A DNA stretch of 64,000 nucleotides from Zasmidium citrigriseum (GCA_002786025.1 NHNW01000072.1:114587-178586), one strand, 5' to 3'; shown: positions 21,617 to 32,218, counted from the stretch's first letter. A program made the numbers and translations. The notes: generated from the letters alone by a model not told the origin.

Positions 21617-23146
21617 ATGATGGATATGGCGGCAGCGACATCCCCCAAGCCTCAGCCCACGGCCTCCTTCGAAATCCAATCCGGCCATCTCTGCTATGGC
21701 GCTCTGCACAACATCCACCATGGCACATCTTCCGAGAAAGCTCAAGGCTTTCCAGCCCCGAAGGCACAAGTCCCTGGCGGTACCGTACGTCGTTACGAGC
21801 GAGAATACAATCTGCCAGCTCTGAACGGCACCTGGCACGTTTACCCGCTAGTCACGCATCCTCATCTCCCTGAGGATGAGACCATTGACGCAGTCGCCTA
21901 TTTCGTCTGCCACTCCAGCGTAGACCCAGCGACCGAAGTGGACAAGATCTTGCGTGTGTCTGGCTCTCCCTACGAACCTGGCAGTGGCAGCAGTGACAAT
22001 GACGAGACCACCGCGCGGGAGGGCATTTTTGTCGTCGGCAGGTACGACTGGGATTATTACGACGAGCGTGGAAAGGAGGAAGTCCAGGAGCCAGATCCAC
22101 CCCTCGATCTGGTACCTTTCTCAGCCGTGGGTATCGTGGATCTGGACGCTGCCAGGGACTTTGTGAACCGGCTGAAATTGCTGCCAGCTGACCAGCGAGG
22201 TCTTGTCGATGAGAACGGCCGCGGAGCATGGCTTTTCATCCCTGACGCCGAATATTGCTACGGACGCTTCGGCTTCGACGAGAAGAGACAGTATGCCAGG
22301 AGCTTCCTGTTCTTCACCACTTACACCGACTTCGGTGCAACACGCTTCATGGGAGAAGGCCAGCCACCTTTAAGACACTTCGAGACAGCCGATGAGTGTT
22401 TCGTAAGACAACTGCAGCAGGATTTCGACTTCTCGCAGAAAAGCATCATCGATCCGTTTGCCCAGGGCCGGCCACCAGAAGACGACGTGCTGGGCCCATA
22501 TTCCTCAGACGAACACATTCTGACAAGAGTCGACCTCGAGACCGTGAGAAGGCACTTTCCACCTCCCGATTTCGAGATTAAAGACCCGGTTGCCAAAGCT
22601 GCACTTGATATTTGGTGGTCTTCCAGTGTTGATCTGACAAATGAAATATTGCTGAGCTTCCTCGAATATCGCATAATACCTCACCTTCGCATAAATCGCG
22701 AGGGGTTCTCAACAACCGCGGAGCAGACGCTGTTCCACTCCGGTCTCCATCCTGGCCAGGTGTACTTCGACCGAGTGCCAAAAGAGTTCCAACATCGTTT
22801 CTTCGGACACGAAAACAATGCTTCGTCAGGCACCACAATTCCGGATCCGGAGCAAGTCAGTGTCAAGGCTCGGATACGAGCATTCCTCCAAGCACGTGGT
22901 GAAGATCCCGAGGATGACTTCTTGGAAACTTTGTGCTGCCATCTGGCATCTATCGTTAAGGGCATCATGTACAAAGCTGGAGAGATGTCCTTAGCTGACG
23001 AGAGAGCTCGGCACATTGTTCCGAAAGATGTCTTCATGGCCGTCATGGACCCTCATGGTCCGCAATGGTATCGTGAGAACCTGTCGCGGTCAAGAGTGCT
23101 TTGGAACCCTCCAACTCATCATTCAAACACGGAAAGGATGGCATAG
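21617..23146 (+). CDS. Uncharacterised 509-aa protein with possible C-terminal histone fold
   Basis: Single exon; first ATG in frame at 21617 (others at 21620 and 21626, the last with the best context). No signal peptide or TM. The N-terminal ~330 residues show no known domain; they are acidic and rich in aromatic residues (EGIFVVGRYDWDYYDERGK). Around residues 340-380 there is a helical stretch (AALDIWWSSSVDLTNEILLSFLEY). Residues about 415-485 read ARIRAFLQARGEDPEDDFLE, LCCHLASIVKGIMYKAGEMS and ERARHIVPKDVFMAVM, whose spacing recalls the H2A histone fold (R-I-x-x-F-L..., long alpha2, then R-x-I-x-P before alpha3). This is a by-eye resemblance. Coding quality is good throughout. Confidence 0.65.
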   Translation: MMDMAAATSPKPQPTASFEIQSGHLCYGALHNIHHGTSSEKAQGFPAPKAQVPGGTVRRYEREYNLPALNGTWHVYPLVTHPHLPEDETIDAVAYFVCHSSVDPATEVDKILRVSGSPYEPGSGSSDNDETTAREGIFVVGRYDWDYYDERGKEEVQEPDPPLDLVPFSAVGIVDLDAARDFVNRLKLLPADQRGLVDENGRGAWLFIPDAEYCYGRFGFDEKRQYARSFLFFTTYTDFGATRFMGEGQPPLRHFETADECFVRQLQQDFDFSQKSIIDPFAQGRPPEDDVLGPYSSDEHILTRVDLETVRRHFPPPDFEIKDPVAKAALDIWWSSSVDLTNEILLSFLEYRIIPHLRINREGFSTTAEQTLFHSGLHPGQVYFDRVPKEFQHRFFGHENNASSGTTIPDPEQVSVKARIRAFLQARGEDPEDDFLETLCCHLASIVKGIMYKAGEMSLADERARHIVPKDVFMAVMDPHGPQWYRENLSRSRVLWNPPTHHSNTERMA

Positions 23147-23965
23147 CGACTGGATTGGGAGAAATCCTGTGGCAGGCGACTGGCCATGTGCAAAACAACT
23201 CACCAGCCACGCAAAGATTCTACTCAATCGAGCACAATGATTGGCATTGATGGAACACGGGCATCCTTTGCCGGTCTCTGTGACACAAAGCAATGGATGA
23301 TGCTGGCAATGTCCGACGATTGTCATGTATATGATAAGTCAAGGTGGGATGCGAGGTGGACTTCCCATTGTGATGTATTTATTCTCCGAGCGGAAGTCTA
23401 AAGCCACTTCCCATGCAGTCTGGGCTCGGCTCGCGCATACATACTGCACGCGGCTCAGGAATCACGGTTCCGGCTCCGCTTCGTTCTTGTGTCCTCTACA
23501 AAGCTTTGCTAACCTTGTGTAGAAGAGGCTGGACGGGAAGGTTCCTGGAACCGTCCACACGGCCGTCGTGAAATCTACCAGCAACACTCCTTTATGGCCA
23601 CAACAGATCTTGACATGGACTCAGTGGAACTGACTCCGATCGTTCCTCCACTGTGTCGCATTGCCAGCATTGCCACGGGCACCATGAGACGCCACAAACT
23701 CCTTCGCACAGCTCCGATCGGCCTCGAACGCGCTACCGTGGCGCTAAATCTTCCATCCCAGACTGACTTGCCTTACACGGGTTAGTAAGGCTGAATATAT
23801 TCGCTTCTTCAGCTTCTAGTGCGCAAGCCACATACCATGTGCACGGCACCGCGCTGCTATGAGAGGCGGCAACACAATAAGTAGGAAGCTTGCTGCAGCA
23901 AGATTCTTGCACGTCTGTTCATCCGTGAGCGTCGAGCAGACCCAAGTCTTCCAAAACTTCCAGTC
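23147..23965. other. Intergenic region, no gene recognised
   Basis: About 820 bases. A 63-codon plus-strand frame (23594-23785) has no motif and no sign of splicing. The end is the leader of the secreted-protein gene. Confidence 0.4.
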
Positions 23966-24949
23966 ATGTACTCACTAGCAGGCTTTGTCTCTCTGGCTGG
24001 ACTCAGTGTCCTTGCCTCTGGAAGCTCAGTGCCGCTGGAAGAACGAGCTCTGAACTGTAAAGCCATCAATGTCTTGGTGACCGCTGCCAAACAACAGGCA
24101 TCTGCCACCGTATTTTGCAGCTCTTTTCTCGGAATCAAACCCATCACTTCGACGAGTACCGTCGTCGTTGGCAGCGTCTCGACTTCAACCTCCATCACGA
24201 CAGAAACCACAACATCGATCAGTGCATCGATTACTACGCTCTCGGAGTCTACCGTCACCACTAGCACGAACTATCTGCCCTGCACCAGCACCACTACAAT
24301 TGATCTCAGCTGCCGTCCATCGAAAGTGCGCCGAAAAGCCCCCGCACCGGCAGTCCCATCAGCCTGGAAGGCTTTTGCCTCGACCCAACTATCCAGTGCC
24401 TGCAGATGCCTCTCCATTCCGACGCCGACCTCAATAAGGCAGACCACCAGCACAAGCATCTCCACAACCACCACAACCAGCACCACGACGTACACGGAAG
24501 CATCCCTCGTCGTCGCCACTTACAGCACCGTGTCGACATCCACAACCGTCACAGACGTCCGACTCACATGCGGCACCCCCTCCCCCAACGCCTTCTACCT
24601 CCAGACCCAACACGGCGAGTACCCGGATCAGCTCGACGATGACGGCCAGTTATGGTACCTCACAGATTCCTCACAAAAGCCCGGCCGTACGTACAGCCTC
24701 AGCAACGGCGCCACAGGTCGCATCGACTCCACGGTCAACGGACACCTGTGTTTTGGGGGATACTACCAACCAGTGCGCTTTGCGTTCGACTGTCGCGCCT
24801 CCTACGTCGCGGACTTTGGCGATTTCTCGCTTGACGGTGAGGGAGTCCTTGTCGGAGGACGCGGGTGGTACGAGGATAGTCAGGCTGTTTGGGCTGGAGG
24901 TCCAGATGGGTATGAGCAGTTGGTTTTCACGGCTGTTCCGGCTTGTTAA
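23966..24949 (+). CDS. Secreted Ser/Thr-rich protein, putative cell-surface glycoprotein
   Basis: Single exon, 327 aa. A signal peptide is visible (MYSLAGFVSLAGLSVLASGSS) followed by PLEERALNC. Two low-complexity Ser/Thr stretches (about residues 55-105 and 155-200, such as TSISTTTTTSTTTYTEAS) suggest heavy O-glycosylation. The C-terminal ~125 residues form a globular, Gly- and aromatic-rich domain (FYLQTQHGEYPDQLDDDGQLWYL, HLCFGGYYQPVRFAFDC) with at least three Cys, reminiscent of carbohydrate-binding or DUF7908-like modules of fungal surface proteins; this is not certain. No GPI signal seen. It is probably wall-associated or secreted. Confidence 0.75.
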   Translation: MYSLAGFVSLAGLSVLASGSSVPLEERALNCKAINVLVTAAKQQASATVFCSSFLGIKPITSTSTVVVGSVSTSTSITTETTTSISASITTLSESTVTTSTNYLPCTSTTTIDLSCRPSKVRRKAPAPAVPSAWKAFASTQLSSACRCLSIPTPTSIRQTTSTSISTTTTTSTTTYTEASLVVATYSTVSTSTTVTDVRLTCGTPSPNAFYLQTQHGEYPDQLDDDGQLWYLTDSSQKPGRTYSLSNGATGRIDSTVNGHLCFGGYYQPVRFAFDCRASYVADFGDFSLDGEGVLVGGRGWYEDSQAVWAGGPDGYEQLVFTAVPAC

Positions 24950-24992
24950 AGAATCAAGAGGATCTGTCGGCGATGGACTACGATATGAATGA

Positions 24993-25965
24993 ATGACTTC
25001 CGACGATGAATGGTCAGAGCATGGAACGTCTTTTGACTCACAATACTTGAACCAAGTTCGAATTCCATGTTTCGACGCAACGAGCCTCTCAGGATCATAT
25101 GAGCAACCTCTCATATCGTGGATCGTCCTTAAATCCCGGCGCCCGTCGAATCCGCATCAGATTTCCCTAATTCCTAAGAGTGACTTCCTGTCCCCCACCG
25201 GCGTGGAGGTGGATTCGATCGTCGAGACGGTGGCGTGGAGCGAAGTAACCGCGACCGAGGGGCTGTTCTCCGCTGCGAGTCTCCATCGTGCTTATGTTCG
25301 GGATCAAGCATGCTGTGATCTCGCTCGAAGGACATTGCCAGTGCACGAATTGTCCGATTTCGATTATAACGCGTACGCACGCACGATTTGCGCCAACCGA
25401 GCCGTTTTCTATCGGCCGGCTCAGCGGTCCATCCTGGGCCTGAAGGAGAGCCTTGGGGTGGTAGCAAGGTCTGTATCCGAGAGAATGTGGCAGCAGGGAA
25501 CTGGTGATCAGACGCCTCAGATCGACGCTCTGGAAGACGACTTCGAGTCCACCATCTATGACCGCTCGTTGGGGACGTCGATTTTGCACTGGGATATCTT
25601 GCATTTCGTCAACACATCGAGACTACCTTTCAGAAGGATCAGATCTTGGATTTCGAGGAGCCCGTACAAGCAGACGTAAGGGCCTTTGCCGAGTGTATGG
25701 GCCAAATGTCGAAAGGTCGTCGCTTCTTCGCCACGAAAGGCGGGAGGATTGGATTTGGGCCTTCGGACTCGGCTCCTGGGGACAAAATCGTCGTCCTCTT
25801 CTTCTGTCCTATCGCCGTATGTCATTCGCCCATTGGAGGGCGGCCGAACGACGAAATTGTAGCGCTTTGTCGGAGACACATATCTGCATGGCTTCATGTA
25901 CGGCAAGGCTCTCGACATGCTCGAGAGGGGAGAGCCAAGTGAGCAGAAGTGGATGATTGGTTGAA
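24993..25965 (+). pseudogene. C-terminal relic of a HET-domain gene with frameshift and stop
   Basis: The HET core (the IALSYCWG region) is absent, but sequence typical of the part behind it remains: GVEVDSIVETVAW, then YNAYARTICANRAVF, then in another frame AFAECMGQMSKGRRFFATKGGRIGFGPSDSAPGDKIVVLF. The closing segment, normally Y-V-L-R-P...G-x-x-Y-V-H-G, is found in a third frame (YVIRPLEGG near 25818 and TYLHGFMYGKALDMLE near 25880) and is interrupted by an in-frame TAG near 25860. So at least two frame changes and one stop occur in about 400 bases, and the 5' half is lost. No GT-AG intron restores it. It is a second HET relic in this window, on the opposite strand from the first. Confidence 0.6.
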
Positions 25966-26160
25966 ATTGTCCTTCTGAGATCCTTTGCGCTCGTATGCAC
26001 CAAGCCGGATCAATGTCCCAGATACGTCTTGGCATGCGATGTGTCCTCGGAGCAACACGCCTTGGCGGTCTCTCAGGAAGTCAATCTGGATTTATGTTCG
26101 GGCATCATATCACCCACTTCTGCTCGCATTCTCCTGGCAGATTCACTCAAGCTGTCAGCC

Positions 26161-26784
26161 ATGGCCGCTCACCAGAAAGCCGACACGATGAGCGAAGGGA
26201 TGACATGTGGACCTTACCACGAGGACAGTGATCGCAAAACTCCATTCGATGCAACTTTCGTGCCGGGCGAAACGGCAGATGCTCAAGAGATCCGTTCCTT
26301 CCTCTATCGGGTTCTTGTATCGACTTACCACATCGAATCCGAAGCTGCGGAGGAGATCGCAAAGTCCTGGACTGTCGGATCCGGACGAGAATTGCGCAAG
26401 TACCCGGCTCGTTTGTACGCAAGTATTTTCGGTGACCAGGCGGGATGGGTCCTCTACAAAGAAGTCCAAGCCAGGCTGCTAGAGGCAGCAGCTCAGAAGA
26501 CTGGTCTTTTTGATCCGAAGACGAGACGTAAGTCCCTGTATGCTGCTTAGAATACCCACGCTCTCGCTAAGGAAATGAGGCTAGACGGCACTATTTCAGT
26601 TACAAGTCTTATTGGGGCGCTGTTCCTTGTGTTGGCAGTGTTCTTCGAGCCTACAAGGGTGCTTGCTGTACCGCTATTGGGGGTTTGTGCTGTTGTGCTC
26701 ATCTTGCTGGTGATGGTTGAGTCCGAGGGAAAGCCAAGTGCTGCAGGTAGACCAGAAGCCACTTTACGGGCGCTGTATCGATAA
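26161..26784 (+). CDS. Small two-TM membrane protein, function unknown
   Basis: Two exons, 26161..26527 and 26600..26784, with a 72-nt intron (GTAAGT donor, CTAAG branch-like site, TTTCAG acceptor) in phase 1; 183 aa. The soluble N-terminal part has FDATFVPGETADAQEIRSFLYRVL and WTVGSGRELRKYPARLYASIFG, which looks conserved in style, and a helical segment WVLYKEVQARLLEAAAQK. Exon 2 codes two hydrophobic segments (LIGALFLVLAVFF and VLAVPLLGVCAVVLILLVMV) with a short tail. The splice is supported because it alone joins the soluble part to the hydrophobic frame. No family was recognised. Confidence 0.65.
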
Positions 26785-27424
26785 TTTATCTTCCGTCGAG
26801 GAATGTTAGCAATAGGATATCAGGCCCGAATGATGGATCTAGTCGCGGTGGCTTTCAGTGAGCCCTTGAGCCCTCCGTACTCAAGCCAGGCGTTGAATTG
26901 GTCCGCCGTACATTTCAAACACGCAATTTCCCTCTCTTTCCGATTCACTCCATCGCCATCCTTCTACACCTTTTGGACAGCAAGAGATCTTCACAGCAAA
27001 GAAATCCTAGAACCAAGACCGATGCACCAGAAAAGAAGTACGATGTCGAAGCTGAAAAGACGAGCACGTCACCACCAAATTTGACGTCATGTGATCCATC
27101 CCTTCGGCCGAGGATACCACTACTGGCGGCGGTGGCTGGGGTCTGGAGACTCCATCGATTCCCCGTGGAGCAATGCTGGAGATCTCTCGGCCCCGTCCAA
27201 GACACCATCAACACAACACAGCGAGTTTCGGCCGCTTACGCGGTATCGCCGGCGAATGAAGAATACGAATAAAAGAGAGTTGAGATAAAAAGGAACCGGT
27301 GGCCTCTGTCGAAGCTCGTCGTGTGCTTTCGGATCCGGACGCTCTGACGACATCTCCTCGAGGATTGGGAGAGAAGTTCGAAGACACCAAAGAGCCCTGA
27401 AGACCCCAAATTCGCAGACCAGAA
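26785..27424. other. Intergenic / promoter of the 4CL-like gene
   Basis: About 640 bases; overlapping frames without motifs. The final ~60 bases are the leader of the next gene. Confidence 0.4.
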
Positions 27425-29208
27425 ATGCCTACCAATTCATCTTTTCCGGATGTTGAGATACCAGATGTCGACCTCTGGACTTTCCTTTTCGAGAGACAGC
27501 ACAGGGGTTTTGCAGATGACCAGGGTATGTTTCACTGCAGGCAAGACGACCACGTTCTCTAACAAGTGCAGTGATATATCGAGCATGCAATGGAGATCGC
27601 AAATACACCTTCACCGACGTCCATCGATTAGCCACAGCTTTCGGCGAAGGCCTCCAGCAGCAATGGAATTGGCAACAGAATGATGTATTGAACATCTATG
27701 CTCCAAACGATATCGATGTTGGACCAATCATTTTTGGTACCTTTTATGCGGGAGGCATCGTGTCGCCTGCAAATCCTGGATACTCGCCCGATGAGTTGGC
27801 CTTTCAGCTCTCCAATTCTGGCAGTAAAGCCATCGTCACCACCAAGGCATTTCTACCAGCTGCTTTGAAAGCGGCAGCGAAGGCGAACATCCCGAAGTCT
27901 CGAATCCTGGTTCTGGGTGCTGAGAAAGATGACAGTGGAGAGTTCAATCACTGGATGCAGCTCAAGAGGACTTCTGGCGACTTTCCAAGACGGAAGCCAG
28001 CAAACCCATCGAAAGACCTGGCATTTCTCGTCTACTCATCTGGAACGACAGGACTACCTAAGGGTGTGATGCTCTCGCACAGCAATATCGTAGCGGATCT
28101 CTGCCAGGTTCATGGTTCCGTTGGAACGTACTACAACTCGGGCAAAGACAAGATCCTCGGCGTGCTACCATTTTTCCATATCTACGGTCTCACTGGATTA
28201 GTGCATCAGCCGCTTCATCGAGGAATCGAACTGGTAGTCATGCCCGGTTTCGATCTGAAGCTCTTCCTCGAGAGCATTCAAAACCACAGGATCACCTTCA
28301 TCTACGTCGCTCCACCCGTCATCGTCCGCCTGGCCAGAGACGACATGGTCAAGAACTACGATCTCAGCAGCGTGAAGATGATCACATCCGGAGCTGCACC
28401 TCTAACGAAGGAACTCGTGGACACAGTGTACAGGAAGCTGAACATCAAGATCAATCAGGCTTACGGTCTTTCGGAGACATCACCGATGACGCATACGCAG
28501 CCGTGGGACGAGTGGTATAGCTCCGTGGGCAGCGTTGGGAAGATCTTCCCTAACATGACTGCGAAGTACATGTCCGAAGATGGCCAAGAGTTGCCGCCTG
28601 GTGAGGCAGGAGAGCTTTGGATGGCTGGGCCAAATGTGTTCCAGGGCTACTGGAAGAATCAAACTGCGACGGACAATGCCATTACCGTGGCTGACGGGTT
28701 GCGGTATTTCAAGACCGGAGACGTTGGGTTCCAGGACCAGAAGCATAACTTTTATATTACTGATCGAGTGAAGGAGCTGATCAAGGTAAGCATTGTCTCA
28801 TTGGAGGGATCCAGGTCTGTCAAGCCAACATCTTTGCAGTACAAAGGCTTCCAAGTCGCCCCTGCCGAACTCGAAGGCAAGCTCATGGACCACCCGCTCG
28901 TCAACGACATCGCAGTCATCGGCGTCGAAGACACCGAGCAGCATACCGAAGTTCCACGGGCGTACATCGTCCACGCCAAGAAAGGCAAAGACGCAGGTGA
29001 CAAACAGACCGGCATGCCAACCAAAGAGACGGAGAAAGACGCACAAGATATCATGGATTGGACGGCTAGCAAAGTTGCGAATCATAAGAGGTTGCGAGGT
29101 GGTATCAGATTCATTGATGAGATTCCGAAGAGTGCCAGTGGGAAGATTTTGAGGAGAATGTTGAAGGAGAGGGTCAAGAAGGAGGCTGGACCGAAGGCGA
29201 AGCTTTGA
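27425..29208 (+). CDS. 4-coumarate-CoA-ligase-like acyl-CoA synthetase, peroxisomal
   Basis: Three exons, 27425..27524, 27572..28785, 28840..29208; introns of 47 and 54 nt; 560 aa. The second intron is in frame without a stop, so a naive reading would insert 18 residues between VKELIK and YKGFQVAPAELE; the splice restores the family sequence exactly. Adenylate-forming motifs: YSSGTTGLPKGVMLSH (P-loop), YGLSETSPMTH, FKTGDVGFQD, and IPKSASGKILRR with the catalytic Lys. The C-terminus is AKL, a PTS1 peroxisome signal. It should activate an aromatic or fatty carboxylic acid with ATP and CoA; the substrate cannot be read from sequence. Confidence 0.92.
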
Positions 29209-29389
29209 TTACGCATGTTTGGAATCACACACACATGTATCGCTCATCTGCTTCTGGAGTCCCTGCTCTTCAATCCACGATTCTCACCAGGCTCGTTTGC
29301 CGCGCTTCAACCCCCAGAGATTCGCATCGTCGTGGACTCGGTTCTGCTCCAGCTGAACATAGGCCGGTCTTTCAGCCACCTGCTCGTAT

Positions 29390-29810
29390 TCAGCGAGGAT
29401 ATTCGAGCTTCCGAAGATCAGGCTTCTTCTGGCACGAGACAGCCCTGATTCTGTCTGCAACTACACCCCAACCATAGACGCTGAGCGAAGTCTGCTCCCC
29501 AACCAGCACGACCCAATATTCCATGTTTGCCAGCCACTCCAGGGTGTAACTCTCCACGCACCTGGTCCGAGAACTATCGGCTCCGAAAACTTCACATGCC
29601 AAGCGCCCTGGGAGAGGCATGCTCACACGACAAGAGACTGCGGTCGGCGCCTGCCCACCGAGAGGCGAAGTGATGAAGCGTACGTTCTCTGCCCGAGACA
29701 AATCATGTGGTGTACGTTCTTGAATGATCATGAATGAGAGCAGGCTACGCCCCATTCCCAACGGTAGTTGCTCGATCGTCGGTAGCCATGTTGGAAGGTA
29801 AGTTGAAAGT
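29390..29810 (-). pseudogene. Broken third member of the local F-box-like family
   Basis: The frame starting before 29790 (LPTIEQLPLGMGRSLL) and ending at 29390 parallels the C-terminal half of the neighbour at 30191-30868: AENVRFITSPLGG against ARTIRFITSHLGK, and VADRIRAVSCQKKPDLRKLEY against VAERVRDVVCIAVDKELADLEW. The F-box-like N-terminus and the RQRQSLHLVSKQI box are not found upstream; a poor match with a stop lies near 29850-29950. There is no ATG in the right place. It is best read as a decayed tandem duplicate. Confidence 0.55.
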
Positions 29811-30190
29811 TTTGATCCTCTTTGGCTACAAGCGAGGATCGATCAGAGCGTTTCTGGGAGTATTGATGGAAATCTTGAGAGATCTTTCGCGGTTCCAGAT
29901 TCTGACAGATACTTCTCATCGGCATGATACACGACATGCACTGCACAAGCAAAGACTTCGGCTTTTGTGTAAGTGAATGGAAGGCAACATCGGAAGACTC
30001 TTTGCAAGAGTTGACGCAAATATATCGAGACAGCCTCACAGTGACATTGATTCTACTCTGAGACTTAACCAGACTTGAGAACCTCACAATTCCGTTGTCG
30101 TGTCGAGAGTAATGTGCTCAGCAGATTTTCTCGAGCGACTTTCCCAATAGTGCCGTCCGATATTGTCTTGTCCTTTGCCATTCACCATTA
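29811..30190. other. Intergenic, possibly decayed part of the F-box-like duplicate
   Basis: About 380 bases. A minus-strand frame near 29850-29960 (YTKAEVFACAVHVV) may be the lost middle of the duplicate; otherwise nothing is recognised. Confidence 0.3.
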
Positions 30191-30868
30191 CTACCACTCC
30201 AGGTCCGCCAACTCCTTATCAACCGCAATACAGACCACATCTCTCACGCGTTCCGCCACACAGGTGATGTCGAATGGATGGAGCGAGTCACCCGTGGATA
30301 CGATTCCTCGAACGCCGTAGTCGAATCCAGGCGTACCAGCCCTCTCTTCCGTGCAATCCAAAACCCGCTTAAGCTCCTTGCTGACTTTCTCATGACGAGC
30401 GGCACTGGCTCCGTGAATGGAGAAGGTGGATCCGCTGGGTAGCTTGAAGTGGACGAGGACAGCCAGAGGCACGTCCTTTCCGAGGTGGCTGGTGATGAAG
30501 CGAATCGTGCGTGCATTGCTGATGTTGTGTGGGCGCTGGTTGACATCTCTGGCAATGATCGAGTCCAGCATCTGGCAATGGTAGTCCCGTGGTGGCATCT
30601 CGAGGAGCGTTGGGATCTTGATGGCAACGTTCTGGTGCTTGCAGGTTCGACCGTGGGCTTTGCTTAGGAGAGACTTGGTCTCTGCGTTGATCTGCTTTGA
30701 CACGAGATGGAGGCTCTGGCGTTGTCGGCAGCTCTTGTGGTAGCTGGTCTCGAGTTCGTGCTCTGTCATAATAACGAGCTCGTAGATTGCATTCCTTAGC
30801 TCGCCAGGAAGGCGACCAAGGCGGCCGAGGGAAGGGGTCTGGGTGGTTGCAGGACAATTGCCGTCCAT
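30191..30868 (-). CDS. F-box-like domain protein, paralog A
   Basis: Single exon, 225 aa, ATG at 30868. The N-terminus has LGRLPGELRNAIYELVI, the common fungal F-box-like start (L-P-x-E-L/I-R-N-x-I-Y), followed by RQRQSLHLVSKQINAETKSLL. The C-terminal half contains ARTIRFITSHLGKDVPLAVLVHF and FSIHGASAA. Such proteins are numerous in Dothideomycetes; an SCF adaptor role is possible but the box is minimal. It is clearly homologous to the gene at 31523-32218 and to the broken copy at 29390, all on the same strand, so this is a tandem family. Confidence 0.75.
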   Translation of the reverse strand: MDGNCPATTQTPSLGRLGRLPGELRNAIYELVIMTEHELETSYHKSCRQRQSLHLVSKQINAETKSLLSKAHGRTCKHQNVAIKIPTLLEMPPRDYHCQMLDSIIARDVNQRPHNISNARTIRFITSHLGKDVPLAVLVHFKLPSGSTFSIHGASAARHEKVSKELKRVLDCTEERAGTPGFDYGVRGIVSTGDSLHPFDITCVAERVRDVVCIAVDKELADLEW

Positions 30869-31522
30869 GTCGGCCGACTGATGTTTCTCTGTTGACGTTC
30901 TTGTTGGATTGTCGCCGAAGGTAGTCTGGGAAGGTCGGGAAGGACTTCAAGCAGCGGCGGGATCGGCAGAGCCGAAGGCGCACGGGCCATGACCTTAATC
31001 TGCTTAAGTGAATGAAACCGGTCGCAACTGCCTAGGATGCAGTACTATACGTATGTGCATGGGGATGGGTTTCAAATGATATAGAGCCGTTAATACTACG
31101 TTGTTCACTGTCGCTTTATGCTAACATTGGCTTTTACATATAATCGCTCCCGTTTGCCCTGCGCAGGCTATCTGTCCACTAGTAGGGAATCGTGTAAAGG
31201 ATAGGACACAAACCATTTGAAACTATTTTCGAACTATTTAGACTACAGTATCAAAAGTCCTTTGGTCTCCATCAACGTTGATCATGCGGCTTTGTGTACA
31301 AAAAGAAGCATCTCTCCATTGTTCTCCAATGTCATACGCTTGACAAAGCCAAAAACTCGAACAACTGTCCCCCGCTCACGTCCATCGACAATCGAGTCCG
31401 TTCAGAAGCGCCCGTCGTCTGCACCAGATCGTGCAGACAGAAGGCATCGAAGCGAAGGAGTCGCCGTCGTTGTCCTCCAATACCAAGTCCTCCACGAAGC
31501 CATCGACCCGCACAATAGTCTC
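30869..31522. other. Intergenic between F-box-like paralogs
   Basis: About 650 bases. The part around 31020-31300 is locally AT-richer than the genes around it. No gene or clear repeat seen. Confidence 0.4.
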
Positions 31523-32218
31523 TCACCATCCGGCAGCAATCGGGTCAGCCAAAATTGTCTCCTCCTTGTACCTGCTCGCCACCAATCTCACTTGATAGGC
31601 CAGATAGCTCAAATCGCCGTCACCAAAGCGAGGCGTCTTGTAGGGCACGCCCGGACGTGGAGGCGCCGCGAAGAGGAGACAGTCCTTTGACAGAATCTCG
31701 ACATTACGAAGAATACGCTCCAACATCTGGCTCATATCCCCTCGGCATTCAGCAGAGCCGCCGTGGATCTCGTAGGTCGAGCCTGTCGGCATGCGCATAT
31801 GGCAGACGACGAAGCGGGGAGCCTTCTTGGCGAGATGTCCTGTGGTGAATCTGATGGTTTTGACGTTTTCGGCGACAGAGTGAGAGCGGCGGGTCAGCGC
31901 ATGAGGCATGCCGTCGAGATGATCGTGACGATTCCGTGTGATCCACTCGAAGTTGTCCACCACAGCATTCATGGGCAGGACGACTCTGAAGTTGGTGTGC
32001 TTGCATGGAATGGTGGTTTGGTGGGCGAGCTCGTAGAGTCCCTTGGTCTCTGTATGGATTTGCTTTGAAACGAGATGAAGGCTCTGGCGCTGGCGACATG
32101 GACGGCGGTAGTCGACCTCGAGATCGTCGTCGGAGTTTATGACGAGGTCGTAGATGTCGTTGCGGATCTCGGCAGGGAGCTTCGCGAGGGTGCCGAGAGA
32201 TGGGTTGGTGATCTCCAT
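31523..32218 (-). CDS. F-box-like domain protein, paralog B
   Basis: Single exon, 231 aa from the ATG at 32218 (MEITNPSLG). The N-terminus reads LAKLPAEIRNDIYDLVI, and RQRQSLHLVSKQIHTETKGLYE is nearly identical to the same box in paralog A. The middle VKTIRFTTGHLAKKAPRFVVCHM and YEIHGGSAE also align with A, while the C-terminal 60 residues differ. The two copies are clearly diverged, so the duplication is not recent, and neither shows RIP-like mutation. Confidence 0.78.
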   Translation of the reverse strand: MEITNPSLGTLAKLPAEIRNDIYDLVINSDDDLEVDYRRPCRQRQSLHLVSKQIHTETKGLYELAHQTTIPCKHTNFRVVLPMNAVVDNFEWITRNRHDHLDGMPHALTRRSHSVAENVKTIRFTTGHLAKKAPRFVVCHMRMPTGSTYEIHGGSAECRGDMSQMLERILRNVEILSKDCLLFAAPPRPGVPYKTPRFGDGDLSYLAYQVRLVASRYKEETILADPIAAGW

